From the NCBI RefSeq assembly GCF_003994255.1, contig NZ_ML133854.1, forward strand, positions 82,198 through 146,197: 64,000 nucleotides of DNA. The letters run 5' to 3'. Shown piece by piece: positions 40,145 through 48,615 of this stretch. A program made the position numbers and the translations under genes. Under the pieces are notes generated by a model, which worked only from the letters and a program-made list of their open reading frames with translations, was not told the DNA's origin and searched no databases. Source of the stretch: Brachybacterium paraconglomeratum (GTDB lineage Bacteria > Actinomycetota > Actinomycetes > Actinomycetales > Dermabacteraceae). Numbering within the stretch: position 1 is the first letter of the stretch; every line of letters begins with the position of its first letter.

Positions 40145-40761
40145 GCGTGCAGTCCCTTCATGAGCCAGGTGACCAGGCGGGTCACGAGCTGATCGGAGGT
40201 GAGGGTGGTCGAGGCGCCGTCGGCGGCCTCGAGGTCGTTCATCCAGGTGTCCACGGCCCGTTCGACGAAGCCCACCGCGCCGGTCGCCCATATCTGCGGC
40301 GAGGGGGTCCCGGCGGGGAGGAAGGTCGTGATGATGCGGGTCACGGAGTCGAGGAAGTGGTTCAGCCCGTCGCTGGGGCGGGTGACGAAGCGGTACACGC
40401 CGGGGGAGCGCTGCGCGGTCCCGACGTAGGCGCGGATCATCGCGTGGATGCGCTCCTCGGGCGCGGGCTCGCGGCCCATCCGCTCCTCGAGCACGCGCAT
40501 CTCCGCGAGCAGCTTGTCGTGCATCGCCTGGAGGATGCTGCGGCCCAGGTCGCGCTGGAGATGGGACTTGTCCTCGAAGTACCGGTAGACGATGGACTTC
40601 GACGTGCCCGAGGCTGCGGCGATGTCCTCCATCGTCACGTCGGGGCCGCGCTCGTGGATCAGGTGTCGGGCCACGTCCAGCAGCTCGGCACGTCGCTGCT
40701 CTCGGTGCTGGGCCCAGCGGGCCGAGCGCCCGTCCACGGGGGCTTGCGTCGTCGCATTCAC
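40141..40761 (-). CDS. TetR-family transcriptional regulator
   Basis: The 206-residue regulator has an N-terminal helix-turn-helix (VTMEDIAAASGTSKSIVYRYFEDK, about 33-56) and a C-terminal ligand-binding region. The GTG at 40761 is preferred because a TACCCT -10 box ends 7 bases upstream, implying a leaderless message; frames further upstream run into the divergent promoter. It is co-transcribed with the acyl-CoA dehydrogenase and faces the thiolase operon, so it probably senses an acyl-CoA and controls both directions, including itself. Confidence 0.9.
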   Translation of the reverse strand: MNATTQAPVDGRSARWAQHREQRRAELLDVARHLIHERGPDVTMEDIAAASGTSKSIVYRYFEDKSHLQRDLGRSILQAMHDKLLAEMRVLEERMGREPAPEERIHAMIRAYVGTAQRSPGVYRFVTRPSDGLNHFLDSVTRIITTFLPAGTPSPQIWATGAVGFVERAVDTWMNDLEAADGASTTLTSDQLVTRLVTWLMKGLHA

Positions 40762-40768
40762 AGAACCT

Positions 40769-40791
40769 AGGGTATCAAGTACCGACGGTTC
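40769..40791. promoter_or_regulatory. Divergent promoter region and candidate TetR operator
   Basis: Between tetR and the thiolase gene lie GGTA-TCAAG-TACC (40771-40783) and ACCG-A-CGGT (40781-40789), two overlapping inverted repeats, inside a wider GAACC...GGTTC pair (40763-40791). The minus-strand TACCCT -10 box (40769-40774) overlaps them, the expected place for autorepression. Confidence 0.55.
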
Positions 40792-40846
40792 TATGTAAAG
40801 TCCTTCCCGACGATCCGTCCCCGTGACCACGAAGAGGTGCCCCACA

Positions 40847-42169
40847 GTGACCCCCACCGACTCCCCGCGCGATGCGCTGATCCTCGGCGGCAACCGGATC
40901 CCGTTCGCCCGCTCCGGCGGGCCCTACGCCGGGATCTCCAACCAGGACCTGCTCACCGCCGCGCTCGAGGGCCTCGTCGCCCGCTACTCGCTCCAGGGCG
41001 AGAAGCTCGGCGAGATCGCCGGCGGCGCCGTGCTGAAGCTCGCCGGCGACCTCAACCTCACCCGCGAGAGCGCGCTGGGCACGCCGCTGGACCCCCGCAC
41101 CCCCGCCGTCGACATGTCCAAGGCCTGCGCGACCAGCCTCGAGACCGTCCTGCACGTCTCCAACCGGATCCGTCTGGGTCAGATCGACTCCGCGATCGCC
41201 TGCGGCGTCGACTCCGCCTCCGACTCGCCGATCGAGGTCACCCCGCGCCTGCGCCGCATCCTCCACCGCGCCTTCGCGGCGAGGACCGCGATGCAGCGCG
41301 TCAAGGCGCTCTCCGCGATCCGCCCCGCGGACCTCGCCCCGGTCCCGCCCCGCAACGGCGAGCCCCGCACGGGCCTGTCCATGGGCGAGCACCAGGCGCT
41401 GACCACCGCGCAGTGGGGCATCACCCGCGAGGCCCAGGACGAGCTCGCGCTCGCCTCCCACAAGAACCTCGCCGCCGCCTACGACGCCGGCTTCCTCGAC
41501 GACCTCGTCACCGGCTACCGCGGCCTCGCACGCGACCAGAACCTGCGTGCCGACTCGACCCTGGAGAAGCTCGGCACCCTCAAGCCCGTCTTCGGCGTGA
41601 AGTCGCCGCAGGTCGCGGAGCCGACGATGACCGCCGGCAACTCCACCCCGCTCTCCGACGGCGCCTCCTCCGTGCTGCTGGGCAGCGCCGAGTGGGCCGC
41701 CGAGCGCGGCCTCACTCCGCTCGCCCGCGTGATCGACGCGCGCAGCGCCGCCGTCGACTTCGCCCACGGCGACGAGGGCCTGCTCATGGCCCCCGCCTAC
41801 GCGGTCCCCGAGCTGCTGGACGCGAACGGCCTGGCCCTGCAGGACCTCGACCTCTACGAGATCCACGAGGCCTTCGCCTCCACCGTGCTGACCACGCTCA
41901 AGGCCTGGGAGTCCGAGGAGTTCTGCCGCGAACGCCTGGGCCGCTCCGCGCCGCTCGGCGCGATCGACCGCTCGCGGCTGAACATCACCGGCTCCTCCCT
42001 CGCCGCCGGGCACCCCTTCGCCGCGACCGGCGGCCGCCTCGTCGCGACGCTCGCCAAGCTCCTGCACGAGCGCGCGAAGGAGACCGGCCGGGTCCAGCGC
42101 GGCCTGATCTCGGTCTGCGCCGCCGCCGGCCAGGGCACGGTCATGCTGCTCGAGTCCGTCACCGACTGA
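40847..42169 (+). CDS. Acetyl-CoA C-acyltransferase (thiolase, FadA2/FadI-like)
   Basis: Thiolase cleaves 3-ketoacyl-CoA or condenses acyl-CoAs. It has 440 residues. Catalytic residues are visible: nucleophile Cys94 in SKACATSLET, His340 in EIHEAFAS, His389 in AAGHPFAATGG and Cys424 in SVCAAAGQG. GTG 40847 follows GAAGAGG; a GTG at 40823 would add eight residues without a ribosome-binding site. It heads the operon with the FabG and MaoC genes, opposite to tetR-fadE. Length and neighbours match mycobacterial FadA2. Confidence 0.9.
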   Translation: MTPTDSPRDALILGGNRIPFARSGGPYAGISNQDLLTAALEGLVARYSLQGEKLGEIAGGAVLKLAGDLNLTRESALGTPLDPRTPAVDMSKACATSLETVLHVSNRIRLGQIDSAIACGVDSASDSPIEVTPRLRRILHRAFAARTAMQRVKALSAIRPADLAPVPPRNGEPRTGLSMGEHQALTTAQWGITREAQDELALASHKNLAAAYDAGFLDDLVTGYRGLARDQNLRADSTLEKLGTLKPVFGVKSPQVAEPTMTAGNSTPLSDGASSVLLGSAEWAAERGLTPLARVIDARSAAVDFAHGDEGLLMAPAYAVPELLDANGLALQDLDLYEIHEAFASTVLTTLKAWESEEFCRERLGRSAPLGAIDRSRLNITGSSLAAGHPFAATGGRLVATLAKLLHERAKETGRVQRGLISVCAAAGQGTVMLLESVTD

Positions 42170-42195
42170 CACCCCGACCCTTCACGGAGGTCCCC

Positions 42196-43548
42196 ATGGC
42201 CGACGCCTACACCCGCTTCATCCGCTCCGCCCCCGGCGGCATGCTCGCCAAGCAGCTGGGCCTGCCCCGCCCCTCCCGGCTCCTGCGCCGGGACGACCGC
42301 CCCGAGCCCGTGCTGGGCCCCGTCGTCGTGCTCGGCGCCTCCGCCGGCGCGGACGCGGTCGCCCACCGGCTCCTCGAGGACGGCGCCGACGTGCGCCGCC
42401 GTGTCGAGGACCTGCGCTCGATCGGCTCGGTGATCGTCGTGGCCGACGAGCTCTCCGCCCCCGCGGAGCTCGGGCCGCTGCTGCTCCCGCTCGCCGGGGC
42501 GATGCGCTCCCTCGCACCGGGCGCGCGCCTGGTGACGATCTCCCGCCCGGCGACGGGCGAGGAGCCCGCGCGCGACGCCGCCCGCGGCGGTGTCGAGGGG
42601 TTCCTGCGCTCGGTCGCGCACGAGATGCGCGGCGGTGCGACCGCCAACGGCATCCTGCTCGCCGACGGGGTCGGGGTCGACGCCCCCGGCGCCGTCGGCG
42701 CGCTGCGCTTCTTCCTCTCCGCCCGCAGCGCCTTCATCACCGGCCAGCTGCTGACCGTCTCCACCGAGGCGGGCAGCACGACCGAGAACGCCTCGCTCCC
42801 GCTCGCCGGGCGCACGGCGCTGGTCACCGGGGCCGCGCGCGGCATCGGCGCGGCGATCGCCCGCACCCTCGCGGCCGACGGCGCACGGCTCGTGGTGCTC
42901 GACGTCCCCGGCGCGGGCACCGAGCTCGCACGCCTGGCCAATGAGCTGCGCGCGATCCCGCTCCAGCTCGACGTCACCTCCGCCGACGCCGGGCGCCGCG
43001 TGGTCGAGTTCCTGCGCGAGAAGGGGCTGACCCTCGACGTGCTGGTGCTCAACGCCGGCATCACCCGGGACAAGCTGTTCGCCAACATGACCCCGGACCG
43101 CTGGGACCCGGTGCTCGCCGTGAACATCACCAGCCAGATCGCGCTCACCGAGGCGCTGCTCGAGGCCCAGGGCGAGGGAGGCGGCGTGCTCGGCGCGCAG
43201 CCGCGCATCGTCTCGCTCGCCTCCACCAGCGGCATCGCCGGCAACCGCGGCCAGACCAACTACGCCGCGTCCAAGGCCGGCGTCATGGCCTTCGTCGACG
43301 CGCTCTCGGGACGTCTCGCCCCGCTCGGCGGCACCGCGAACGCGGTCGCGCCCGGCTTCATCGAGACCGAGATGACCGCGAAGATCCCGCCGCTGACTCG
43401 CGAGGTCGCGCGGCGCGTGAACTCGCTGCAGCAGGGCGGGCTGCCCGTCGACGTGGCCGAGGCGATCGCCTTCCTCGCGAGCGACGAGGCCGGGGGCGTG
43501 CAGGGCGAGACCCTGCGGGTGTGCGGCCAGAACATGGTGGGCAAGTGA
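42196..43548 (+). CDS. High-molecular-weight 3-oxoacyl-(ACP/CoA) reductase, FabG4-like
   Basis: The 450-residue NAD(P)H-dependent reductase has two Rossmann regions. Residues 1 to about 200 form a degenerate flavodoxin-like domain. The C-terminal part is a complete short-chain dehydrogenase with TGAARGIG at about 211-218, LNAGITRD, and the catalytic Tyr356 and Lys360 in NYAASKAG. This two-domain layout is that of HMwFabG (M. tuberculosis FabG4, 454 residues). GGAGG precedes the ATG. It lies 26 bases after the thiolase and overlaps the MaoC gene by four bases. Confidence 0.9.
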   Translation: MADAYTRFIRSAPGGMLAKQLGLPRPSRLLRRDDRPEPVLGPVVVLGASAGADAVAHRLLEDGADVRRRVEDLRSIGSVIVVADELSAPAELGPLLLPLAGAMRSLAPGARLVTISRPATGEEPARDAARGGVEGFLRSVAHEMRGGATANGILLADGVGVDAPGAVGALRFFLSARSAFITGQLLTVSTEAGSTTENASLPLAGRTALVTGAARGIGAAIARTLAADGARLVVLDVPGAGTELARLANELRAIPLQLDVTSADAGRRVVEFLREKGLTLDVLVLNAGITRDKLFANMTPDRWDPVLAVNITSQIALTEALLEAQGEGGGVLGAQPRIVSLASTSGIAGNRGQTNYAASKAGVMAFVDALSGRLAPLGGTANAVAPGFIETEMTAKIPPLTREVARRVNSLQQGGLPVDVAEAIAFLASDEAGGVQGETLRVCGQNMVGK

Positions 43549-44621
43549 GGGCGGGGCATGGCGCCGCGGCGCACGCCGGGGGCGCGCCGGAGCAGGTCAA
43601 GGACCTCTCCGACGTCCCCTCGTTCCCCGCGATCTACGCCGCCGCGCTCGACCCCCGCTCCCGCCTCGGCGGGAAGCGCGGGAAGGGTGGAAAGGGCGGC
43701 GCGGGCGGTGGCGCGGAGACGCTGCCGAGCATCGCCTACCGGGTGAGGAAGGTGCGGATCGACGCCGAGCGCGCCCGCGACTTCGACCACCTGATGGGCG
43801 GTCCCGCGACGGACCTGGTCCACCCCGGCGTGCTGCACGTGCTCGCCTTCCCCGTCTCGCTCGCGCTCATGGCCCGGCGCGACTTCCCCTTCCCGCTGCT
43901 GGGCCTCGTGCACCTGCGCAACCAGGTGCTCCAGCACCGGCCCGTGAAGGTGGGCGATCTCGTGGACGTCGAGTGCCGGGTGCGGGACCTGCGCCCGCAC
44001 CGCAAGGGCCGCACCTTCGAGGCGGTCTCGACGATCCTCGGCGAGGACGGCGAGATCATCGCCACCGACGTCTCCACCTATCTCGTCAAGGGCGGGAAGC
44101 CGTCCGCGGCGGAGCCCTCGGGCACGGCGCCGTCCAGCGCCGCGTCTGCCGGTGCCGTGCCCTCGAGCGTCGCGTCGTCGGCCGAGAGCGCCGGGGCGAC
44201 GGGTGCGAACGCCTCGACGTCGGACGGCGGGCGGTCGCGGCGCGACTTCGAACCGCCGCAGCCGACGGGCCGCTGGGTGCTCGGCGCGGACACCGGACGG
44301 CGCTACGGCGCGGTCTCCGGCGACGTGAACCCGATCCACCTCTCCGCCGTCACCGCGAAGGCCTTCGGCTTCCCCTCGGCGATCGCGCACGGGATGTACA
44401 CCGCTTCGCGCGCCTTCACCGAGGCGAGGGTGGACCTGTCGAAGCCGCTGCGCTGGGACGTCACCTTCGACGCCCCGGTCACGCTGCCCGGCTCCGTGCT
44501 CGTAGCCTTCGAGGACGATCCGTCGGTCGGAACCGCACGGTGCGTGGGCTGGAAGCCCGCCCGCGGGGAGAAGGGGCCGCGGCGCTGCTTCGAGGTCGAG
44601 GTGACGACGCTCGGGCGGTAG
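43545..44621 (+). CDS. MaoC-like (R)-hydroxyacyl dehydratase (HtdX-like)
   Basis: The 358-residue double hot-dog protein ends with the hydratase-2 motif GDVNPIHLSAVTAKAFGFPS then AHGM, with catalytic Asp260 and His265. The N-terminal half is a second, degenerate hot-dog. The halves are joined by an Ala/Ser/Gly-rich linker (about 185-235) that makes it longer than HtdX. The GTG overlaps the fabG stop by four bases. With the neighbouring reductase and thiolase it completes a chain-elongation or beta-oxidation set; direction is undetermined. Confidence 0.87.
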   Translation: MRAGHGAAAHAGGAPEQVKDLSDVPSFPAIYAAALDPRSRLGGKRGKGGKGGAGGGAETLPSIAYRVRKVRIDAERARDFDHLMGGPATDLVHPGVLHVLAFPVSLALMARRDFPFPLLGLVHLRNQVLQHRPVKVGDLVDVECRVRDLRPHRKGRTFEAVSTILGEDGEIIATDVSTYLVKGGKPSAAEPSGTAPSSAASAGAVPSSVASSAESAGATGANASTSDGGRSRRDFEPPQPTGRWVLGADTGRRYGAVSGDVNPIHLSAVTAKAFGFPSAIAHGMYTASRAFTEARVDLSKPLRWDVTFDAPVTLPGSVLVAFEDDPSVGTARCVGWKPARGEKGPRRCFEVEVTTLGR

Positions 44622-44733
44622 ACGGGGCGGGGTCGGGGCGGTCTCGACGGTGTCCTCGCCGCTCATCGCGCGAGCGGTGGGCAGGGCGGGGGCGAGCCCC
44701 TGGGGGACCGGTGACCTCGGCCTCGGGGTCTGC

Positions 44734-44776
44734 AGCGGCGGTGGTCGACGGGATGCCCCCGTCGATCACCGCCGCT
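44734..44776 (+). terminator. Terminator after the lipid operon
   Basis: A 19-bp stem AGCGGCGGTGGTCGACGGG / CCCGTCGATCACCGCCGCT with one G-U pair and an ATGCC loop. The rest of 44622-45034 shows no gene and is unusually AT-rich near 44940-45030, where the next gene's promoter must lie. Confidence 0.85.
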
Positions 44777-44970
44777 CGCGCTGTCGGTGTTCCTGCTGAT
44801 TCTTCGAGCGGTGATCGGTCGAGAGCGCGAACAGGAGTCAGGCGACGTTCGAAACGATGTGGGGTCGGCGACGCCCGTTCCCTCCGGCCGATCGCGGCGA
44901 CCGGACCCATGGTCGTGAGGTGCGTGAGCGTCACGTCTCCTCCACACAGGATGGTTTTCCACAATTCCGG

Positions 44971-44986
44971 ACTACTGATCAGTAGT
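44971..44986. promoter_or_regulatory. Perfect 16-bp palindrome upstream of the DUF222/HNH gene
   Basis: ACTACTGATCAGTAGT is a perfect palindrome 49 bases before the HNH gene start, in a locally AT-rich stretch. It looks like a dimeric repressor site. No adjacent regulator gene is present. Confidence 0.6.
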
Positions 44987-45034
44987 GATGGCGCAGCTCT
45001 TCCGTTCATCGAACAGACCTGCGAAAATACAGGC

Positions 45035-46774
45035 ATGTCATTCGATTCGTACGGTGGGGCCGTGGAGCCTCCGGAGTCCGACGGGGAATCCCGTCGGCCC
45101 GGTGGCGCGCCGAGCCTCGCCGCGGGGGTCGAGGAGCTCGTCGTCGACGGCATCGACGTCATCCAGGCCAAGGCGGCGCTCGCACGGCTCGGGGAGCGAG
45201 GATCGGCCGATCTCGAGGCGCTCGACGCGCAGCGGACGATCGCCCTGCTGACGGAGCTGCGGAAGCTCTCCGGCGCGGTGGCGGCGATCGAGGCGCGTGC
45301 CCTCGTCCGTCTCGAGTCGGCGGTCGCGGACGACAGCCTCGAGCGCGGGGAGACGCCCCGGCAGGCGCAGAGGGTCGCGCGTGCGGAGGCTGCAGCCGCG
45401 CTGAAGAAGTCCACGTCGGCCGCGGGGCAGAGCATGTCCTCGTGCAGGCGGCTGGTCCGTTCGATGCCGCGCGTGCTCCGGGCTCTCGCCCAGGGGCGGG
45501 CGATGCCCGCCGCAGGTCACCAGGTGGGGCGGGCGATGGGGCCGGCGACGCCTGAACAGCGGGAGCAGGTGGACCGGATCCTCGGCGCGCATCTCGCGGA
45601 CCTCGAGGACTGCGGACCGGGGGAATGGGGCGACGAGGCCGCGCGGATCCTCCACGCGCTGGACCCCGAGGGTGCGGCCGCGCGTCACCGCGTGGCGCGA
45701 CGGGAGCGCAGCGTCACCGTGCGCCGCGGACGGCACGGCATGGCGACCCTGACCGCGCATCTGCCCGGCCTCGACGCCGCGCGGATCCGCAAGACGCTGT
45801 CGGTGGCCGCCGAGCGGTCGCGGGCCGACGGCGACCGGCGCGGTCACCAGCAGATCATGGCCGATCTCCTCGCCGACACCGTCCTCGGCCGCGGCGAGGG
45901 AGGCGAGCTCCCTGTGGTCGACATCGGCGTGATCATCACCGACCGCTCCCTGCTCGCGCCCGGCCATGCCGACGCCGCGACCGTGGAAGGACTCGGCGCG
46001 GTCCCGTACGAGCACATCCGCGAGGAGATGCTGCGCGCGCTCGAGCACCCGGATCCCGAGGTCGTCCTCGCGCTGCGGAAGCTCCTCCAGGACGCGGAGG
46101 ACGGGCAGCTCGTCGCAGTGGAGTCCCGATCACGGGCGTTCCCGGCCGGCCTCGGCCGCCTCCTCCGCTACGCGCACCAGACCTGCCGCGCTCCGCACTG
46201 CGATGCGAGCATTCGGCAGATCGACCACATCGTCCCCTGGTCGCAGGGCGGGCCGACGAGCCTCGACAACGGCAACGGGCTCTGCGCCGCCGACAACCAG
46301 AAGGAGGCGGCGGGCGCGACAGCTCGGGCGATCACCGACGAGGACGGCACACGACGCACGGTCGAATGGACGACCCGCTATGGACAGACCGCCCGACGGC
46401 GCGGCGTGAACTTCGACCCCGTCGGCACGGCGCTGCGGAAGGCGGGAAAGGCACCGGCTGTCCCGGACGTCGGCGAGGGAGGCCCCGCGGAGCCCGACCA
46501 TGACGTGCTCACCCCGGTGCACCGGCTCTTCGCGCTGCCGGAGCTCCGTGCAGTGGAGGAGGACGGCGAGGTGCAGGCTGCCGAGGTGCACCCCGAGGAC
46601 GCGCGGCCTCTCGGCGAAGGGCCCGCTCCCGACGCAGGGCCCACGACGTCGCGACCACGGGGTACAGAGCGGCCGCATCCTCCCGCAGGAAGAAGAGCGG
46701 CCCGGGTGGACTACCTCGTGGTCCTGCCGCCCACTGGCTCACGCGCACGGCCACCGGAGCAGGACGCGGCCTGA
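45035..46774 (+). CDS. DUF222 domain / HNH endonuclease-like protein (13E12 family)
   Basis: The 579-residue protein has a helical DUF222 domain (about 25-330) followed by an HNH nuclease fold (about 380-430). The HNH region has the zinc-knuckle-like CRAPHCDAS, the catalytic IDHIVPWSQGG (His398) and GNGLCAADNQKEA. The C-terminus is long, acidic and disordered. The family is abundant and repeated in actinobacteria (13E12 repeats of M. tuberculosis) and its role is unknown; mobile-element or phage-related functions have been suggested. ATG 45035 is chosen because upstream codons are in untypical sequence. GAAAAT six bases before the ATG could be a leaderless -10 box. Confidence 0.88.
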   Translation: MSFDSYGGAVEPPESDGESRRPGGAPSLAAGVEELVVDGIDVIQAKAALARLGERGSADLEALDAQRTIALLTELRKLSGAVAAIEARALVRLESAVADDSLERGETPRQAQRVARAEAAAALKKSTSAAGQSMSSCRRLVRSMPRVLRALAQGRAMPAAGHQVGRAMGPATPEQREQVDRILGAHLADLEDCGPGEWGDEAARILHALDPEGAAARHRVARRERSVTVRRGRHGMATLTAHLPGLDAARIRKTLSVAAERSRADGDRRGHQQIMADLLADTVLGRGEGGELPVVDIGVIITDRSLLAPGHADAATVEGLGAVPYEHIREEMLRALEHPDPEVVLALRKLLQDAEDGQLVAVESRSRAFPAGLGRLLRYAHQTCRAPHCDASIRQIDHIVPWSQGGPTSLDNGNGLCAADNQKEAAGATARAITDEDGTRRTVEWTTRYGQTARRRGVNFDPVGTALRKAGKAPAVPDVGEGGPAEPDHDVLTPVHRLFALPELRAVEEDGEVQAAEVHPEDARPLGEGPAPDAGPTTSRPRGTERPHPPAGRRAARVDYLVVLPPTGSRARPPEQDAA

Positions 46775-46793
46775 GGCCGAGCCGTCGGCACCC

Positions 46794-47753
46794 TCAGCCC
46801 AGACCGGCCTCGAGCGTTCCCAGCAGGTGCTCGACGAACTCGGCGGGCCGGACCTCGTCGAGCAGCTCCACCGTCGGCCCTCGACCCCACCGCCCCAGCT
46901 CGTCACCGACGGTCTGGCCACGGGTCAGCGTCCCCGCCAGCTCGACGTCCACGGGGAGCGGCCGGGTGCTCGCGAACTCCCCGGTCAGGGCGTGCGCGGT
47001 GACCAGCGGATCGTGCACGTGCGCGGTCCAGCCGAAGCCGTCGGCCTGGTGGAACTCGAAGTAGAAGCGCACCGCATCGGCGAGGATCCGCGCGACCGGA
47101 TGCGCTGAGCGCGCGGCGAGGGCCTCGAGCCGCTCGAGCTCCGCACCGGTGAAGGCGATCTGCTCGGTCGCCTGCAGCGCGCCCAGCACCGGCAGCTGCG
47201 GCGCCGAGGCGAAGGCTGCGAGCACACGCTGCGCCGCCTCCGGGTCCACCGCGATGTTCCACTCGCTGGTCGCACCGGTGTTGCCGCGATGGTTGATCGC
47301 ACCGCCCATCACGTGCAGCCGGCGCAGCAGCCGCGGCAGCTCCGGCTCGATCTCCAGCGCCAGAGCGAGATTCGTGTGCGGTCCGAGCACCAGGCCGACG
47401 AGCTCCCCGGGCCGCTCCCGCGCCAGGTCCACCCACAGCTGCGCCCCCGAGCGGGGATCCTCCGCGCGGGTGGCCTCGGGCAGCACGGCGTGGCCGAGCC
47501 CGCCCGCTCCGTGGGTGTCGTCGGCGAACATCGGCGGCTCGACCAGCGGACGGTCCGCGCCGAGGGCGACCGGCGCGTCCACGCCCAGCAGCTCCGAGAG
47601 CGCGAGGTTGTTGCGGTGCACGGTCGCGGCCGGGACGTTCCCGCCGGTCGAGACGATCCCGGCGACCTCCGCGTCGTCCCGGCAGGCGAGATAGGTCAGG
47701 GCGATCGCGTCGTCGATGCCGGTGTCGCAGTCGACCAGGAGGGGGAGTGCCAT
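46794..47753 (-). CDS. Inosine-uridine preferring nucleoside hydrolase family protein
   Basis: The 319-residue enzyme hydrolyses ribonucleosides to base and ribose for salvage. The calcium-binding DCDTGIDDA motif (Asp8, Asp10, Asp14, Asp15) and the VMGGAINHRGN segment are present. Exact base preference cannot be told. The ATG at 47753 lies six bases past a TAGGCT -10 box without a ribosome-binding site, so the transcript is probably leaderless. It converges with the HNH gene, with only 19 bases between stops. Confidence 0.9.
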   Translation of the reverse strand: MALPLLVDCDTGIDDAIALTYLACRDDAEVAGIVSTGGNVPAATVHRNNLALSELLGVDAPVALGADRPLVEPPMFADDTHGAGGLGHAVLPEATRAEDPRSGAQLWVDLARERPGELVGLVLGPHTNLALALEIEPELPRLLRRLHVMGGAINHRGNTGATSEWNIAVDPEAAQRVLAAFASAPQLPVLGALQATEQIAFTGAELERLEALAARSAHPVARILADAVRFYFEFHQADGFGWTAHVHDPLVTAHALTGEFASTRPLPVDVELAGTLTRGQTVGDELGRWGRGPTVELLDEVRPAEFVEHLLGTLEAGLG

Positions 47754-47759
47754 GGGGTC

Positions 47760-47765
47760 AGCCTA
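47760..47765 (-). promoter_or_regulatory. -10 box of the leaderless nucleoside hydrolase transcript
   Basis: TAGGCT on the minus strand, six bases, then ATG. Confidence 0.6.
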
Positions 47766-47903
47766 CGGAGGCGCGGATGCTCGTGGTCCGGCCGCCGACC
47801 GTGGCGAGACGGCCGGCGCCTCCCGCCAGCGCGGGCTCGGACCGGTGACGCTCGTATCGTGCGACAAGCGGAGAGCGGCGGGCTCTCGAGGCGCTGGAAT
47901 ACG

Positions 47904-48104
47904 TCAGCCCATCGGCCCGAACAGGACGAACGCGAGGACGGCGATGAGGAGCGCGCCCGGGATCAGCATGCTCCCCACCAGCAGTCGGGGCCGGCCCTCG
48001 GCGGAGTTCGCCCCGGCACGCAAGCCCTGGCCGATGAACCAGGCCGCAAGGACGAGGTCGATCAGCGCCACGAGCAGGAGGACGACGAAAGGGGCGGTGT
48101 CCAT
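47904..48104 (-). CDS. Small two-helix membrane protein, unknown function
   Basis: The 66-residue protein consists of two hydrophobic helices (FVVLLLVALIDLVLAAWFIG and LLVGSMLIPGALLIAVLAFV) joined by a short polar loop. I do not recognise the family. Codon bias fits coding sequence. The ribosome-binding site is weak, so the start at 48104 is tentative. It stands alone between oppositely directed genes. Confidence 0.6.
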   Translation of the reverse strand: MDTAPFVVLLLVALIDLVLAAWFIGQGLRAGANSAEGRPRLLVGSMLIPGALLIAVLAFVLFGPMG

Positions 48105-48191
48105 GCACCCATCCCACCATGCTCCCCGGCGCGACAGAGGCCGCTTCCGGAATCCCTTCCCTCGGGCCGCAGGAGGGCGGAGGATCTCTTC

Positions 48192-48590
48192 ATGGCGCAT
48201 CCGCAGATGTTCGACGACGACGATCCGTGGCTCGAGCGCGTCCGGGAGATCGCGCTCGCCCTGCCCGGGGCGAAGGAGAAGATCAGCCATGGCCGGCCCG
48301 CCTTCCACACCGTGAAGGTGCACTGCTACTACGGCGGATCCCTCAAGGTCGACGGGGAGTGGGTTCCTCATGAGCAGTCCGTGATGCTGCACCTCCCGCC
48401 CCGGGAACGGGCCGCGCTCGCCGAGGAGCCCCGCAGCTACGTGCCCGCCTATCTCGGCCCGTCGGGCTGGCTCGGCATCGACCTGGACGAGGCGACCGAC
48501 CTCGTCGAGCTCGCCGAGCTGATCGAGGAGTCCTACCGCACCGTCGCCCCGGCGCGGCTGATCGCCGAGCTGGAGGCGCGGGAGGGCTGA
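48192..48590 (+). CDS. YjbR/MmcQ family protein (CyaY-like fold)
   Basis: The 132-residue protein has the family opening of VREIALALPGAKEKISHGRP and a C-terminal GWLGIDLDEATDLVELAELI. Members are small, probably DNA-binding proteins of unclear function. GCGGAGGAT precedes the ATG at a proper distance. It converges with the serine hydrolase gene. Confidence 0.85.
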   Translation: MAHPQMFDDDDPWLERVREIALALPGAKEKISHGRPAFHTVKVHCYYGGSLKVDGEWVPHEQSVMLHLPPRERAALAEEPRSYVPAYLGPSGWLGIDLDEATDLVELAELIEESYRTVAPARLIAELEAREG

Positions 48591-48615
48591 GCTGGAGGCA
48601 GGGCCCGCGGCCGAC

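Noticed and set aside
45035..46774. Homing endonuclease or new defence system at the DUF222/HNH gene
   Set aside because: Only a single DUF222/HNH protein is present with no partner defence genes, intron or intein; the family is common and of unknown role.
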